Source: Chamaea fasciata (lineage: Eukaryota; Chordata; Aves; Passeriformes; Sylviidae). From it: a DNA stretch of 64,000 bases. Positions 25,441-35,223 of the stretch are shown piece after piece. The first letter of the stretch is position 1; each line of letters starts with the position of its first letter. The DNA is taken from assembly GCA_029207755.1 (NCBI GenBank), contig JARCOQ010000003.1, forward strand, positions 43,110,144 to 43,174,143, read 5' to 3'. The translations under genes and the position numbers were made by a program. The notes under the pieces are model-generated. The model saw only the letters and a list, made by a program, of their open reading frames with translations, searched no databases and had not been told where the DNA came from.

Positions 25441-25717
25441 ATAGCCTGGCACATCAGAGCCACAAAAATATGAAGCTTTAGTAGATACTGAGTCGCAGTG
25501 TACTCTAATACCATCAGGACATGTGGAAGCAGAACCGATTTCCATTGCCAGAGTGACAAGGAGATCACAAGAACTGACTCTAGTTGAAGCCGAGGTGAGC
25601 CTGACCGGGAAGGAGTGGCAAAAAATTCCGATTGTGACCGGCCCAGAAGCTCCATATATTCTAAGCATAGACTTCCTCAAGAATAAATATTATAAAGACC
25701 CTAAAAAACTCAAATAA
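25441..25717 (+). pseudogene. Retroviral protease region, inactivated
   Basis: The frame reads ALVDTESQCTLIP with the catalytic aspartate codon at 25484-25486. Retroviral aspartic proteases have D-T/S-G here. The third position is GAG (Glu) at 25490-25492, which fits a G-to-A change in a glycine codon. Further on, YILSIDFL (around 25655-25678) resembles the second conserved block of the fold (the I-I/L-G-x-D type). The region is in the same phase as gag upstream and reverse transcriptase downstream, and ends at an in-frame TAA at 25715-25717. With the active-site glycine gone it would not be functional. Confidence 0.82.
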
Positions 25718-27208
25718 GCTTTTAAAATAGCTGCTGTAAAGACAGAGAACATTAAGCAGTTGAACACCTTGCCGAGACTATCAAAAAACCCATCTGCAGT
25801 GAGACTCCTGAAAGTAAAAAAACAACAAGTACCTGTTGCCACCTCGACAGTGCACCGTCGGCAGTATCAAACAAATCAAAACGCCGTAATCCCCATCCAC
25901 AAAATGATCCGTGAGCTAAAGAGCCAAAAAGTAGTCAACAAAACCCACTCACCCTTCAACAGCCCCATCTGGCCTGTGCGCAAGTCTGATAGAAAATAGA
26001 GACTAACTGTAGACTATCGTGCATTGAATGAAGTGACTCCACCACTAAGCGCTGCTGTGCCGAACATGCTAGAACTTCAATACGAACTAGAGTCCAAAGC
26101 AGCGAAGTAGTATGCCACTATTGACATTGCCAATGCATTTTTCTCCATTCCTCTAGCTGCAAAATGCAAGCCTCAGTTTGCTTTCACCTAGAGGGGCGTG
26201 CAGTACACCTGGAACCGGCTGCCCCAAGAGTAGAAACACAGCCCCACCATCTGCCATGAGCTAATCCAAACTGCACTGAAGAAAAGTGAAGCTCCAGAAC
26301 ATCTACAGTACATCGATAACATCATTGTGTGAGAAAAAACTGCAGCTAAAGTGTTCAAAAAAAAAGAGAAGATCATCCAGATTTTGCTGAAAGCCGAGTT
26401 TGCCATCAAAAAGAGCAAAGTCAAGAAACCTGCCAGAAAAATCCAGTTCCTGAGAATAAAGTGGCAAAATAGACAGCGGCAGATCCCCACTGAAGTCATT
26501 GATAAGATCACAGCAATGTCTCCACCGACCAGCAAAAAAGAAACACAAGCTTTCCTAAAAGCCATAAGTTTTTAAAAAATGCACATTCCTGAGTACAGTC
26601 AAATCGTGAGCCCTCTCTACCTAGTTACCCGCAAGAAGAACAATTTCCACTAAAGCCCTGAACAGCAACAAGCCTTTGCCCAAATCAAGCAAGAGATTGC
26701 TCATGCAGTAGCCCTTGGCCCAGTCAGGACGAGACCAAATGTGAAAAATGTGCTTTATTCTGCAACCGAGAACAACGGTTTGTCCTAGAGCCTTTGGCAG
26801 AAAGTGCCAAGGAAGACCCGAAGCCGACCACTAAAATTCTAAAGTCGAAGTTACAGAAAATCTAAAGCCAACTACACTCCCACAGAGAAAGAAATCTTAG
26901 CCGCCTATGAAAGAGTTCAAGCCACCTCAGAAGTAATTAGCACAGAAACACAACTCCTCTTGGCACCCCAACTACCAGTGCTAAAGTAAATGTTTAAAAA
27001 AAAAGCTCCCTCCACGCACCATGCCACCGATGCCACATAGAGCAAATAGACTGCCCTCATCACACAGCGTGCCCGTATTAAAAACCCAAATCGCCCTGGG
27101 ATTTTGGAGATAATTACAAACTAGCCAGAAAGAAAAAACTTCAGTTTCACGGACGAAAAAGAGCAAGTGACACGAGCTGAAGAAGCTCCTCCATACAACC
27201 AACTGCCA
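25718..27208 (+). pseudogene. Reverse transcriptase region (ERV-L-like), inactivated
   Basis: Recognisable blocks run in order: LTVDYRALNEVTPP near 26000, TIDIANAFFSIPL with the first catalytic aspartate at 26123-26125, FAFT then RGVQYTWNRLPQ near 26180-26225, KHSPTICHEL, and the polymerase box reading YIDN at 26309-26320. The family has YIDD; the last aspartate codon is AAC, as expected from a GAC edit. The block order and wording resemble ERV-L reverse transcriptases. In-frame stops at 25997, 26108, 26189, 26231, 26330 and 26573, among others, mostly sit where tryptophan is conserved. The connection region follows from about 26580. No frameshift was detected. The loss of the second aspartate alone would abolish polymerisation. 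Confidence 0.92.
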
Positions 27209-27660
27209 GCAGAAAAAACACACTACGCCCTTTTCACTGATAGTTCCTGTCGCATCGTGAGAATGAACCGTAAGTGAAAAGCAGCCGTATGAAGCCCCAC
27301 ACGACAAGTTGCAGAAGCCACTGAAGAAGACAGAAGATCAAGTCAGCTTGCTAAACTCAAAGCTGTTCAATTAGCCCTTAACATTGCTGAAAAAGAAAAG
27401 TGGCCAAAGCTCTACCTCTACACTAATTCGTAGATAGTAGCCAATGCTCTGTAAGACTGGCTGAAAAGGTAAAAAAAAGCCAACTGGCAGCGTAAAGAAA
27501 AACCAATCTAGGCTGCTAATAAATAGAAAGACGTTGCCACTCGTGTAGAAAAGCTGCCTGTGAAAGTCCGCCATGTAAATGCCCATGTTCCCAAGAGTCG
27601 AGCTAATGAAAAACACCAAAACAACAAGCAAGTAGATCAGGCTGCCAAAATAAAAGTGTC
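27209..27660 (+). pseudogene. RNase H region of the provirus, inactivated
   Basis: The block ALFTDSSCR carries the first catalytic aspartate at 27239-27241. The following residue is Ser where retroviral RNase H usually has Gly, consistent with editing. Later, LYLYTNS followed by TAG (27425-27433) occupies the place of the conserved TDS motif, with AAT in place of an aspartate codon. VRHVNAHV near 27570-27590 matches the C-terminal catalytic-histidine block. Multiple TAG, TGA and TAA codons interrupt the frame. The region lies in phase between reverse transcriptase and integrase. Confidence 0.85.
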
Positions 27661-28552
27661 AAAGATAGATTTAGATTGGCAACACAAAAGAAAGTTGTTC
27701 CTAGCCCGATAGGCCCATGATGCCTCGAGTCATCAAGGCAAAAATGCCACCTATAAGTAAACCCGAAACCGAGAGGTAAATTTAACCATAAACAGTATTT
27801 CTCAAGTTATCCATGACTGTGAAACATATGCTGCAATCAAGCAAGCCAAGCGAATAAAACCCTTATAGTATAGTAAGCAGTAGTCCAAATATAAATATAA
27901 AAAAGCCTGGCAAATTGACTACATCACCCTTCCCCAAACCCGCCAGAGCAAGCGTTATGTGCTAACCATAATAGAAGCCACCACTGAATAATTAGAGACC
28001 TACCCTGTGCCTCATGCTACTGCCCGGAACACCATCCTGAGCCTGAAAAAACAAGTCCTATAGAAACATGGCACCCCTAAAAAAATCGAGTCAGACAATA
28101 AGACTCATTTCAAAAATAGTCTTATAAGCACCTAGGCTAAAGAACATGGCATTGAGTGAGTGTACCATATTCCTTATCATGCACCAGCAGCCAAAAAAGT
28201 TGAACAGTGCAATAACCTGCTTAAAACTACCTTAAAAGCACTAAGTAAGAGAACCTTTAAAAATTAAAATACTAATTTAGCAAAGGCCACCTGGTTGGTG
28301 AACACTCGAGGTTCCACCAACCGAGCAAGTCCTGCCCAATCTAAGCCCTTACAAAAGACAGACAAAGATAAAGTTCCAGTGGTACACATGAAAAGTATGC
28401 TGAAAAAAACTATTTAGATTAATCCTGCCTCCAGCAAAGACAATCCCATCCGTGGGGTTGTCTTCGCTCAGAGACCAGGTTGCACCCAGTAAGTGATGCA
28501 AAAGAATAGAGAAACCCGATGCATACCTCAAAAGGACCTTGTTTTAAAGTGA
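27661..28552 (+). pseudogene. Integrase region of the provirus, inactivated
   Basis: The N-terminal zinc-binding module shows His at 27716 and 27731 and Cys at 27818. The second Cys reads TAT (Tyr) at 27827-27829, a one-base G-to-A loss. The catalytic core keeps all three acidic residues: Asp in WQIDYI (27917), Asp in ESDN (28094) and Glu in KKVEQC (28202). The last two are 35 residues apart, the D,D-35-E spacing. The C-terminal part continues to CIPQKDLVLK and TGA at 28550-28552; if that TGA is edited, the next in-phase stop is TAA at 28607. This region is heavily edited, with few GG pairs left and many TAG/TAA/TGA codons. No env-like frame follows. Confidence 0.93.
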
Positions 28553-28652
28553 ACTACCCATAACAATATAGCTGCATCCATATTTGCATATATATATATG
28601 TATTTTTAATAGTTAAAACTCAATGTAATATGTTTGTATGAGAAAAAAATTC

Positions 28653-28663
28653 GGGGTGGATAA
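28653..28663 (+). other. Candidate polypurine tract
   Basis: GGGGTGGATAA abuts the 3' LTR start. A purine-rich tract at this position primes plus-strand DNA synthesis in retroviruses. The GGGG and GG here are unedited although the flanking internal sequence has lost most GG pairs, which would fit protection of the minus strand by the RNA primer. The match to a canonical tract is imperfect (T at 28657 and 28661). Confidence 0.5.
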
Positions 28664-29334
28664 TGTTGGGGGTTGAGTTTGTTCCTTCTTTCTCTGGAGA
28701 ATTTTTTCCCCACGGGTTGCCAAAGAGACCGAGTGTTAAATACTTAAGAGTGCTTAGCTGAAACAAAGAGATAGACAAAAAGTAGAAAGGAGAGATAACG
28801 CAAGTAAAAGACACAGCTTGAGGCAGCTGCGTGCTTTTCTGCTTCCGGCGTTCGAGAGACGCGTGTCGGCCGCTCCTCGAGGATCTCAGCCGCCGCAAAG
28901 CCCGCCGAGCAGAAGCTGCGCCGCTTTTTCTGCCTCGCCTTCGAGCTGCTTCGGCGCTGCTCCTCTTGCTGCAGCGTGACCCTGCACTCCCTGCGCTGCC
29001 GGGACATCCTGCCCCTGCCTGCCGGGACACCCTGCCATCCCAGCTACCAGCCCGGGACTTTTCCACTATTCCAGCTTGGTGCTCTGAAGATCCTGCAGGG
29101 ACAGCGAAACCAAACTGCCCTAAGTTTTGTAAAACAAAGCCCTCAAAGTTCTTAGTACTGTTGTCGTTTGTCATTAATGCTGTAGTTGTTTAGTAAAGAG
29201 AAAGTTTTTTTTGTGTTTGTTTGTTTTGTATTACATACTAGTAAAAAACTGCTATTCCTATTTCCCAAATCTTTGCCAAAGAGCCTCTAATTGTAATTTT
29301 ACCTAACAAATACCTGTCTTCCTAAACCAAGACA
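28664..29334 (+). repeat. 3' LTR of the provirus, G-to-A edited
   Basis: This LTR is 671 bp and collinear with the 5' LTR. Direct comparison gives 24 mismatches: 23 have G in the 5' LTR and A here, and one is A at 22984 against G at 28861. Of the 23, 17 precede G, 5 precede A and 1 precedes T. The seven-G run of the 5' LTR (just after 23318) is changed at five positions here. No C-to-T difference occurs. Edits fall in the first 190 and last 270 bases; the GC-rich core between them has none. Confidence 0.95.
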
Positions 29335-29339
29335 CACGT
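29335..29339. repeat. Target site duplication, right copy (CACGT)
   Basis: It is identical to 22782-22786 and continues directly into CR1 sequence (CCAGGGCTGG), so it marks the right edge of the retroviral insertion. Confidence 0.93.
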
Positions 29340-30505
29340 CCAGGGCTGGTGACTACCACCTCCCCAGGCAGACCATTCCAGTACTTTATCACTCTTTTCA
29401 TGAAAAACTTCTTCCTAATATCCAACCTATATTTCCCTTGGCACAGATTAAGGCTGTGTCCTCTCGTTCTGTCAGTTGCTGCCTGGAGAAAGAGACCAAT
29501 CCCCACCTGACTACAGCCACCCTTCAGGAAGTTATAGAGAGTGATAAGGTCGCCTCTGAGTCTCCTTTTCTCCAGGCTAAACAATCCCAGCTCCCTCAGT
29601 CGTTCTTCATATGGCTTGTTTTCCAAGCCCTTCACCAGCTTTGTTGCCCCCTCTGGACGCGCTCAAACGTCTCAACGTCCTTCCTATACTGAGGAGCCAG
29701 AACTGGACACAGCACTCAAGGTGTGGCCTCACCAGTGCCCAGTACAGGGGAAGAATGACCTCCCTGATTCTGATGGCCACACCATTCCTGATACAGGCCA
29801 AGATACCATTGGCCCTCTTGGCCACCTGGGCACACTGCTGGCTCATGTTCAGCTGCCGTCACCAGAACCCCCAGGTCCCTTTCCTCCTGGGCACTGTCCA
29901 GCCACGCTGTCCCCAGCCTATAACACTGCAGGGGATTATTGTGGCCAAAGTGCAGGACTCGGCACTTGGACTCATTAAACTTCATCTTGTTAGACTCTGC
30001 CCATCTATCCAACCATTCCAGATCTTTCTGCAGAGCCATCCTATCTTCCAAGCGGTCGACACATGCTCCCAGCTTAGTGTCGTCTGCAAATTTATAATGA
30101 AAGATCCAATAGTCTCATCCATGTCATCAATAAAAATATTGAATAGAGTTGGTCCCAGCACAGACCCCTGAGGGACACCACTGGTGACTGGCTGCCAGCT
30201 GGATGCAGCACCATTCACCACCACTCTCTGGACCCAGATATCCAGCCAGTACCTAACCCCGCAAAGAGAGCTCCTGCCCAAGCTGTGGGCTGCCAGCTTA
30301 TCCAGGAGTGTGCTGTGGGAGACAGTGTCAAAGGCCTTGCTGAAGTCCAAATAGACAACATCCACAGCCCTTCCTGCATCCACCAGGCAAGTCACCTGGT
30401 CATAACAGATCAGGTTGGTCAAACATGACCTACCTCTCCTAAACCCATGCTGGCCGTACCTAAGACCCTGGTCATCCAGTAGGTGCTGCGTGATGACACT
30501 CAGTA
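29340..30505 (-). pseudogene. CR1 reverse transcriptase ORF2 remnant
   Basis: Four overlapping frames tile the remnant from right to left: 30581-29982, 30051-29716, 29846-29607 and 29635-29303. The first carries [13 protein letters not shown] (catalytic motif A) and [13 protein letters not shown] (motif B). The FADD box lies in the next frame, so a frameshift falls just before it. The third holds the [16 protein letters not shown] block and the last the [18 protein letters not shown] block near the ORF C-terminus. The N-terminal endonuclease domain is absent through 5' truncation. At least three frameshifts make it non-functional. Confidence 0.9.
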
Positions 30506-31132
30506 TAAACTGTTCCAGTTTAAAGTGAATACTAGATAGACATAATATTATACTATTTTTGGGTACTAAAAAACTGGTCAAACCTTCTAAGACAGGAATT
30601 CCTCAAAAAATTTCTTGCCCTTCTTGAGCATAAACATTGAGAAAATAAGTTCTCCCAATGCATTTCTCCAGTCACAAGCAGCATTTAGTGGCTGAGAATC
30701 TGTCTGAGCTTTTTTGAGTACTGGGAGCATTTCAGCTAACCAGCTAAACCATCTCCCTCTTGGCATCACAACCTAGGAAGGCTCAGTTGACATATAAAGT
30801 TGTAGAGTCCAAGGTTGGCAGATGTGATGTAGGACACACCTTACATTGTTCTGTGGAATGTGAATTAGAAAAACTTGTTCCCTAACCACATCCTGAAAGG
30901 CCAGTAAAGGAGCTGTGAGTTGCTGTGGTGTAAGGAAGTGTTGCTGACATTGGCTTGTCAGGGGAGAGGAGAGCAGTCTCCTCCATGGGGGTTGGCATCA
31001 TGGAATTGGCAGGAGGGAGAGGAGATTTCTGATTGCCCCTTACAAGCTTCAGCTGCTGGGGCAGGCCAGGCATTGCTCAGCCTTCAGTGCAGACTGCAGT
31101 AGTCCATCTGTCCACTTGGGATTCAGTCACTA
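30506..31132. other. Unique DNA without a recognised gene
   Basis: This short interval lies between the CR1 truncation point and the fold-back element. Open frames reach only about 60 codons and no element or gene was recognised. Confidence 0.55.
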
Positions 31133-31138
31133 CTGCAC

Positions 31139-31243
31139 TGTGGGAAATGGATTCGTAGAGAATTTTTAAAGTTTACATACACATGCATACTATATAACCT
31201 TTCTATTAGACTTTAAAAATTCTCTACGAATCCATTTCCCACA
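31139..31243. repeat. 105-bp fold-back element with perfect 34-bp inverted arms
   Basis: The left arm 31139-31172 starts TGTGGGAAATGG. It is matched without mismatch by the reverse complement at 31210-31243, which ends CCATTTCCCACA. The 37-bp spacer is AT-rich. CTGCAC lies immediately outside both ends (31133-31138 and 31244-31249), as a 6-bp target duplication would. It could be a tiny MITE-like DNA transposon derivative, a template-switch product, or an assembly artefact. I do not recognise the family. Confidence 0.85.
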
Positions 31244-31249
31244 CTGCAC

Positions 31250-33713
31250 ACTTTGAAACACTGAAAAATGCATGCTTAGAGTAAACCCTGCTTTGAAACC
31301 CCCATCCTCAAGGCTCCCCGGGCAGAGGTATCCCTCTGGTTTCCAGTAGAGCAAAGATGATGGTGGTAGTGTGGCGGTGGTGGGATGGAGGGCTGAGCTT
31401 GTGTTTCAACATGTCCAAGACAGACCAAATTTGGGAGGGGGTATCTGTGAGCCTGCTTCTTCCCTGGAGTTCTGACAGAAGAGAAGTGCCAAGGACTGGC
31501 TATAGTTGAAAGCCCCTTTTATAACCAATGCTGAATGCTCTTATTTGCTGTTTTAAATGATTCCACTTGTTCAGATGTGCTTACAATGGGAGCTCCCTGG
31601 TCCACGCTCTTCCTCATGCACCTCTCAACAACGTTTGGCCCTGTGGGTATCCAGTCAGGGCTGTGGTCACAGGCATCGGAGCAATCTGGGCTTGAGCACC
31701 TGTATGGCTTGCCAGCGTGAGGAGCAGCTACCTGTTTGTAATATATTCCTTTGTATCTGGATGGTGTTGAATCAAACCCTCAATAAGCTCAAAGAGTGAC
31801 GGGGATATCCATGTTTGTAGTTGTTTAATTGTTTTGCAGGGTATAGAACAGCCACTGCAACAAGCACAAACAAGAAAACCGTGACAGGGAAGGCTTCTCA
31901 CCAGCTCCAGGCAGCATCTACAATCTTTGCACAATGTGAGTTTGATTTTTGGGGGAGGAAATGAAGCAACTACGTCAGGATACTCTTTTAATAGGCAGGA
32001 CTATTGCAGGAAAGCCCTGTAACATGCTGATAGTGACATGCTAGGCAGAAATGACAGCAGGCTCATGGAAATATATGGAAATTTGACATCCCGCCTCTCT
32101 GTCCCCCTCCCCACCCTCTGGTATGTATGACTTTGAATCTGCTTTCGAGAGTCCCTGCTGTGCAGGGGCTGTCCATCCATCTGGCAAGGTTACAAACGCA
32201 TTTCGGTGCTGTCTACAACATGCCTGTTGTAACCTCCTTTCTGTAGCCTCTGCTCTCCTCCTCGCAATCTTTGTTTGATGTGGAGGAATGAAGCCTTGCA
32301 AAGCAAACCCAATGAACCGTGAAGAATCACAGGGCCCAAACTGCCGGCTCCCAGGAGGGAGAGGGGGATGGGGGAAAGCACAAAAGGAAGAAAGGAGAAA
32401 GGAGGTGGAAGAAAAAGCTAAAAACCACAAAGAAGATCTTACAAAGGCAGGGTGAGGTGGAGAGAGAGGATAAGGAGAATGCCAGCAGAGATGGGCTTTG
32501 GCCTCTCTGCAGGGGTTTAACACTCAGTTATTACTGGCTTTGCAGCTGTATTACATCTGTCAAAATCTCAGATTCTGCCTGTCAACGTATTTACATTATG
32601 CTCACTCATGACAGCAGCTTCCCTTCTCCTCTCCAAGGCTGTTAAGGAGGGAGAAAGCCTTTGTTTATTTGTCAGCTGTGACTTCTTTTCTGCTGTGAAT
32701 CTTGCCCCAGCCAGGTCACAGATTGTCACTACAGAAGCGAGGCACAGTGGCATTGCAGGCTTTGGGGGTTGTAATGGCCATTGGGGAAAGATGCTGAAGT
32801 TCCCATTTTAATAAAGAATTGCATTTACATATTTATCTAAGAGCTAAAGTGTTAATTTAGTCACTCAGTAATTGATTTTGGTTTCTTTATGGCACTCAGG
32901 CAACCTATTCTGAACACATTAATCAGAAGTTCTATGGCCCATGACTTTAGGACATTTTATTTGAAGTTAGCTGAGAAAAAAAAAAAAAAAAAAAGGAAAC
33001 ACTCAAATCTCTCTCTGATATGACTCTGTGGAATAGCTGTTTACAAGTTCAGAGCCAGTGCATTGAATACAGATATGAGAGTCAGAAGCACTTAAGATTG
33101 AAACAGACTCTTGGTTTTGTTTTCCTAAGAAAGAAATTTAAATTGTGCTGATAGTTTATGGAGGAAGCCTAGGTCTTTCTAGCTTGATGCCTTTGAATGA
33201 CAGCATAAACAGAAGTTTTCCTGAAGAATCTGCAGAGGGAAAATTTACCTTTAGGACACACAGAGCTCTTCTGGCAGTTTATTGAAAGGTGGAGGGAAAC
33301 TGGCACGTTGATGATGGACTGATCTCCAGAAGACCAGCTTTTGCTTCTGGCTGAACCTTGCAGGTACTGTTCATATGCAAGTGCCAGTCTGGGCAATTAT
33401 GCATCTTTAACAGGGGAACCAAATGTGTTAGCAACTAATACAGAAGTATTGTTCCATTTTTCCTTCTCATGTTTTTTCTAGAGCAGGTCACATTCTGACT
33501 CAGCTTTACTAAAATATTCCCCTCAGAAAGAAAATAATCCCCTGTTCCCCAGCTTTGGAGATGGTGAAACTTCCTGACATGAGGCATCACACAGGCCACC
33601 AGCAGATTTCCACTGACTTTTGAAAAACAAAATTAATTTCTTTGATTTCCACTGTGTGTTTCAAAGGGGGCCAACAAGGAAAACATTCCCCTCGAAATGG
33701 AGAAATATAACTT
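31250..33713. other. Unique DNA without a recognised gene
   Basis: No gene was recognised. A purine-rich segment lies at about 32340-32485 on the plus strand and a run of about 20 A at 32974-32994. The segment 32815-32960 is AT-rich and almost without open frames, with several TAAT-type cores, but nothing more can be said from one sequence. Confidence 0.55.
32974..32994. repeat. Poly-A run
   Basis: About 20 consecutive A residues precede GGAAAC. No retroposon body is recognised upstream. Confidence 0.85.
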
Positions 33714-34664
33714 ATTTAAAAAGGGAAATGAAGAAGACTCAGGGAACTAGAGGCAGGTCAGTGCCTGGCAAGATCACGGAGTAGATGAGATAGAGTGCTC
33801 CCTCAACAGCTTGCTGATGACACCAGGCTGTGTGTTGGGGTTGACATGGTGGAAGGGAGGGATCCGTCCAGAGGGACTAGGACAGGCTTGAGATGTGGGT
33901 CTGTGAAAACCTCATGAAAGTTTAATAAGGTCAAATACAAGGTACTGTGTCTGGGCCAGGGCAATCTCAAGCACAAATCCAGGCTGGATGGAGAATGGAC
34001 TGAGAGCAGCCCTCTTGAGAACAATTTAGGGATGTTGATAGATGAGAAGCTCAACGTAATGCAACAGAATAACAATTGTGGTGCAGAAGACTGAGCGGCA
34101 TCAAAAGCAGATCAAAAGAGGTGATTCTCCCTCTCTACTCTGCACTTGTGGGACCCCACTTGGAGTACTGTGTCCAGCACTGATGCCCCCAACAAGAAGG
34201 GCATTGACCTGTTGGAGTCACTCCAGAGGAGGGCCAGGAAGAGGATCACAATAATGCTGGAGCACCTCTCCTTTTACGGGTTTGGGGTTGTTCAACCTAA
34301 AGAAGAAAAGCATCTGGGGTGACCTTATTGTGGCCTCACAGTACCTCAGCTGGGCTTACAAGAAGGATGGAGGGGGACTTTTTACAAGGGCATGTAGTGA
34401 CAGGACAAGAGGAATAGCTTTAAACTGAAAAAGAGTAGGTTTAGATTGGATATTAGAAAGAAATCCTTCACTGTGAGACTGATGAGGTACTGGCACAGGC
34501 TGCCCAGAGAAACTGTAGATGACCCATCCCTGGAAGTGTTGAAGACCAGGCTGGCTAGGTCTCTGAGCAATCTGGTCTTAGTGGAAGGTGTCCCTGCCTC
34601 TCGGAGGGGGGTTGGAACTAGATACCTTTAAGTCTTTTCCAACCCAAACCATTCTATAATTCTT
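33714..34664 (+). mobile_element. CR1 LINE, plus strand, internally deleted
   Basis: The sequence begins in the early reverse transcriptase region (CTCAGGGAACTAGAGGCAGG, GTGCCTGGCAAGATCAC). It jumps after about 33800 to the FADD-box region (TTGCTGATGACACCAGGC), so several hundred bases of the family sequence are missing between the two. It then runs to the 3' end, closing with TTCCAACCCAAACCATTCTATAATTCTT. The frame 34446-34631 still reads LDIRKK-type CR1 C-terminal sequence (MDIRKKSFTVRLMRYWHRLP). Frameshifts and stops elsewhere show it is dead. The left boundary is approximate. Confidence 0.9.
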
Positions 34665-35223
34665 AATCAAATTTGCATTTTTTCCCTTTTTTTGGCAACT
34701 GGAGTTAGATCTGAGTTGTGCTTACTCCCTGCCTAAGTGCACAGGTTACTGTAAAGTCAAAATCTGCTTACATAACCGTAGAGGAAGATCATGTATCTGC
34801 TTGCAGCCTTTTGTATCTATTAAACTTAATTCAGTTTGCCAGGAAACAAGTCAGAGATGGGATCATTTGTGTTGTATTACTCCACTTAAAGGTCTTTTAA
34901 CAATTTGCTATTGTTTGAAAAACTTCTTGTCATCTGTTAGTCATGTTCTTCTTCCTAGGAACATAAGCTTTATTAGTGTTGCTAATTTTGTATGCCTGAT
35001 GTGTTTGGTCCTGCCTATTTCACTTGTGAACTGGTTATTTTCAATGACTGCCTTAAAAAGAAGTACTTCATTATTATGTCTGTGTTGCCTCTTCACCAAA
35101 TGCCATGATATTTACCTTTTTTCTAAAGTTTGAAGGTTGAGAACAGTGTTTTGACTGCTTTGTTTCACATGGTGGCATCCCTGGTGATCCCTGTTATTCA
35201 CAAACTGTAGGTATAAAGGGTTA
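34665..35223. other. Unique DNA without a recognised gene
   Basis: This interval lies between the CR1 and the next LTR. It is AT-rich and no gene or element was recognised; the open frame at 34801-35133 has no recognisable domain. Confidence 0.5.

Larger units (their letters stand above)
22787..29334 (+). mobile_element. Hypermutated ERV-L-like provirus, structurally full length
   Basis: The 6548-bp unit comprises a 5' LTR, tRNA-Lys-type primer site, gag-like region, protease, reverse transcriptase, RNase H, integrase and 3' LTR. No env region is visible between integrase and the 3' LTR, as is usual for class III (ERV-L) elements. The whole coding region from 23663 to 28552 stays in one frame phase with no frameshift that I can detect, yet carries roughly 45 to 50 in-frame stops, mostly TAG or TGA where tryptophan is expected. 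The two LTRs differ by 23 G-to-A changes and one other change. This points to minus-strand cDNA deamination during the replication round that made this copy. It is inserted in a CR1 with CACGT duplications. The copy cannot encode functional proteins. Confidence 0.93.
29335..30505 (-). mobile_element. CR1 LINE, coding part, continuation of 22666-22786
   Basis: The sequence reads as reverse-complement CR1 from the 3' end of the reverse transcriptase ORF inward. It is 5'-truncated near 30505, where similarity to the polymerase region stops and unique sequence follows. With the 121-bp tail at 22666-22786 the whole copy is about 1.3 kb, typical of truncated avian CR1. The provirus inserted after this CR1, giving relative ages. 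Confidence 0.92.

Noticed and set aside
25272..25481. Plus-strand frame inside the provirus, out of phase with gag and pol
   Set aside because: The conserved blocks before and after lie in the other phase, which reads through here apart from TAG/TGA stops. This frame is a shadow.
28553..28663. Space between integrase and the 3' LTR as a possible env
   Set aside because: It is only about 110 bp, AT-rich and with no open frame. An env gene cannot fit.
31136..31142. CACTGTG at the fold-back edge, resembling an inverted recombination-signal heptamer
   Set aside because: It spans the element border, has no nonamer at 12 or 23 bp, and the right edge reads CACACTG. It is a coincidence.
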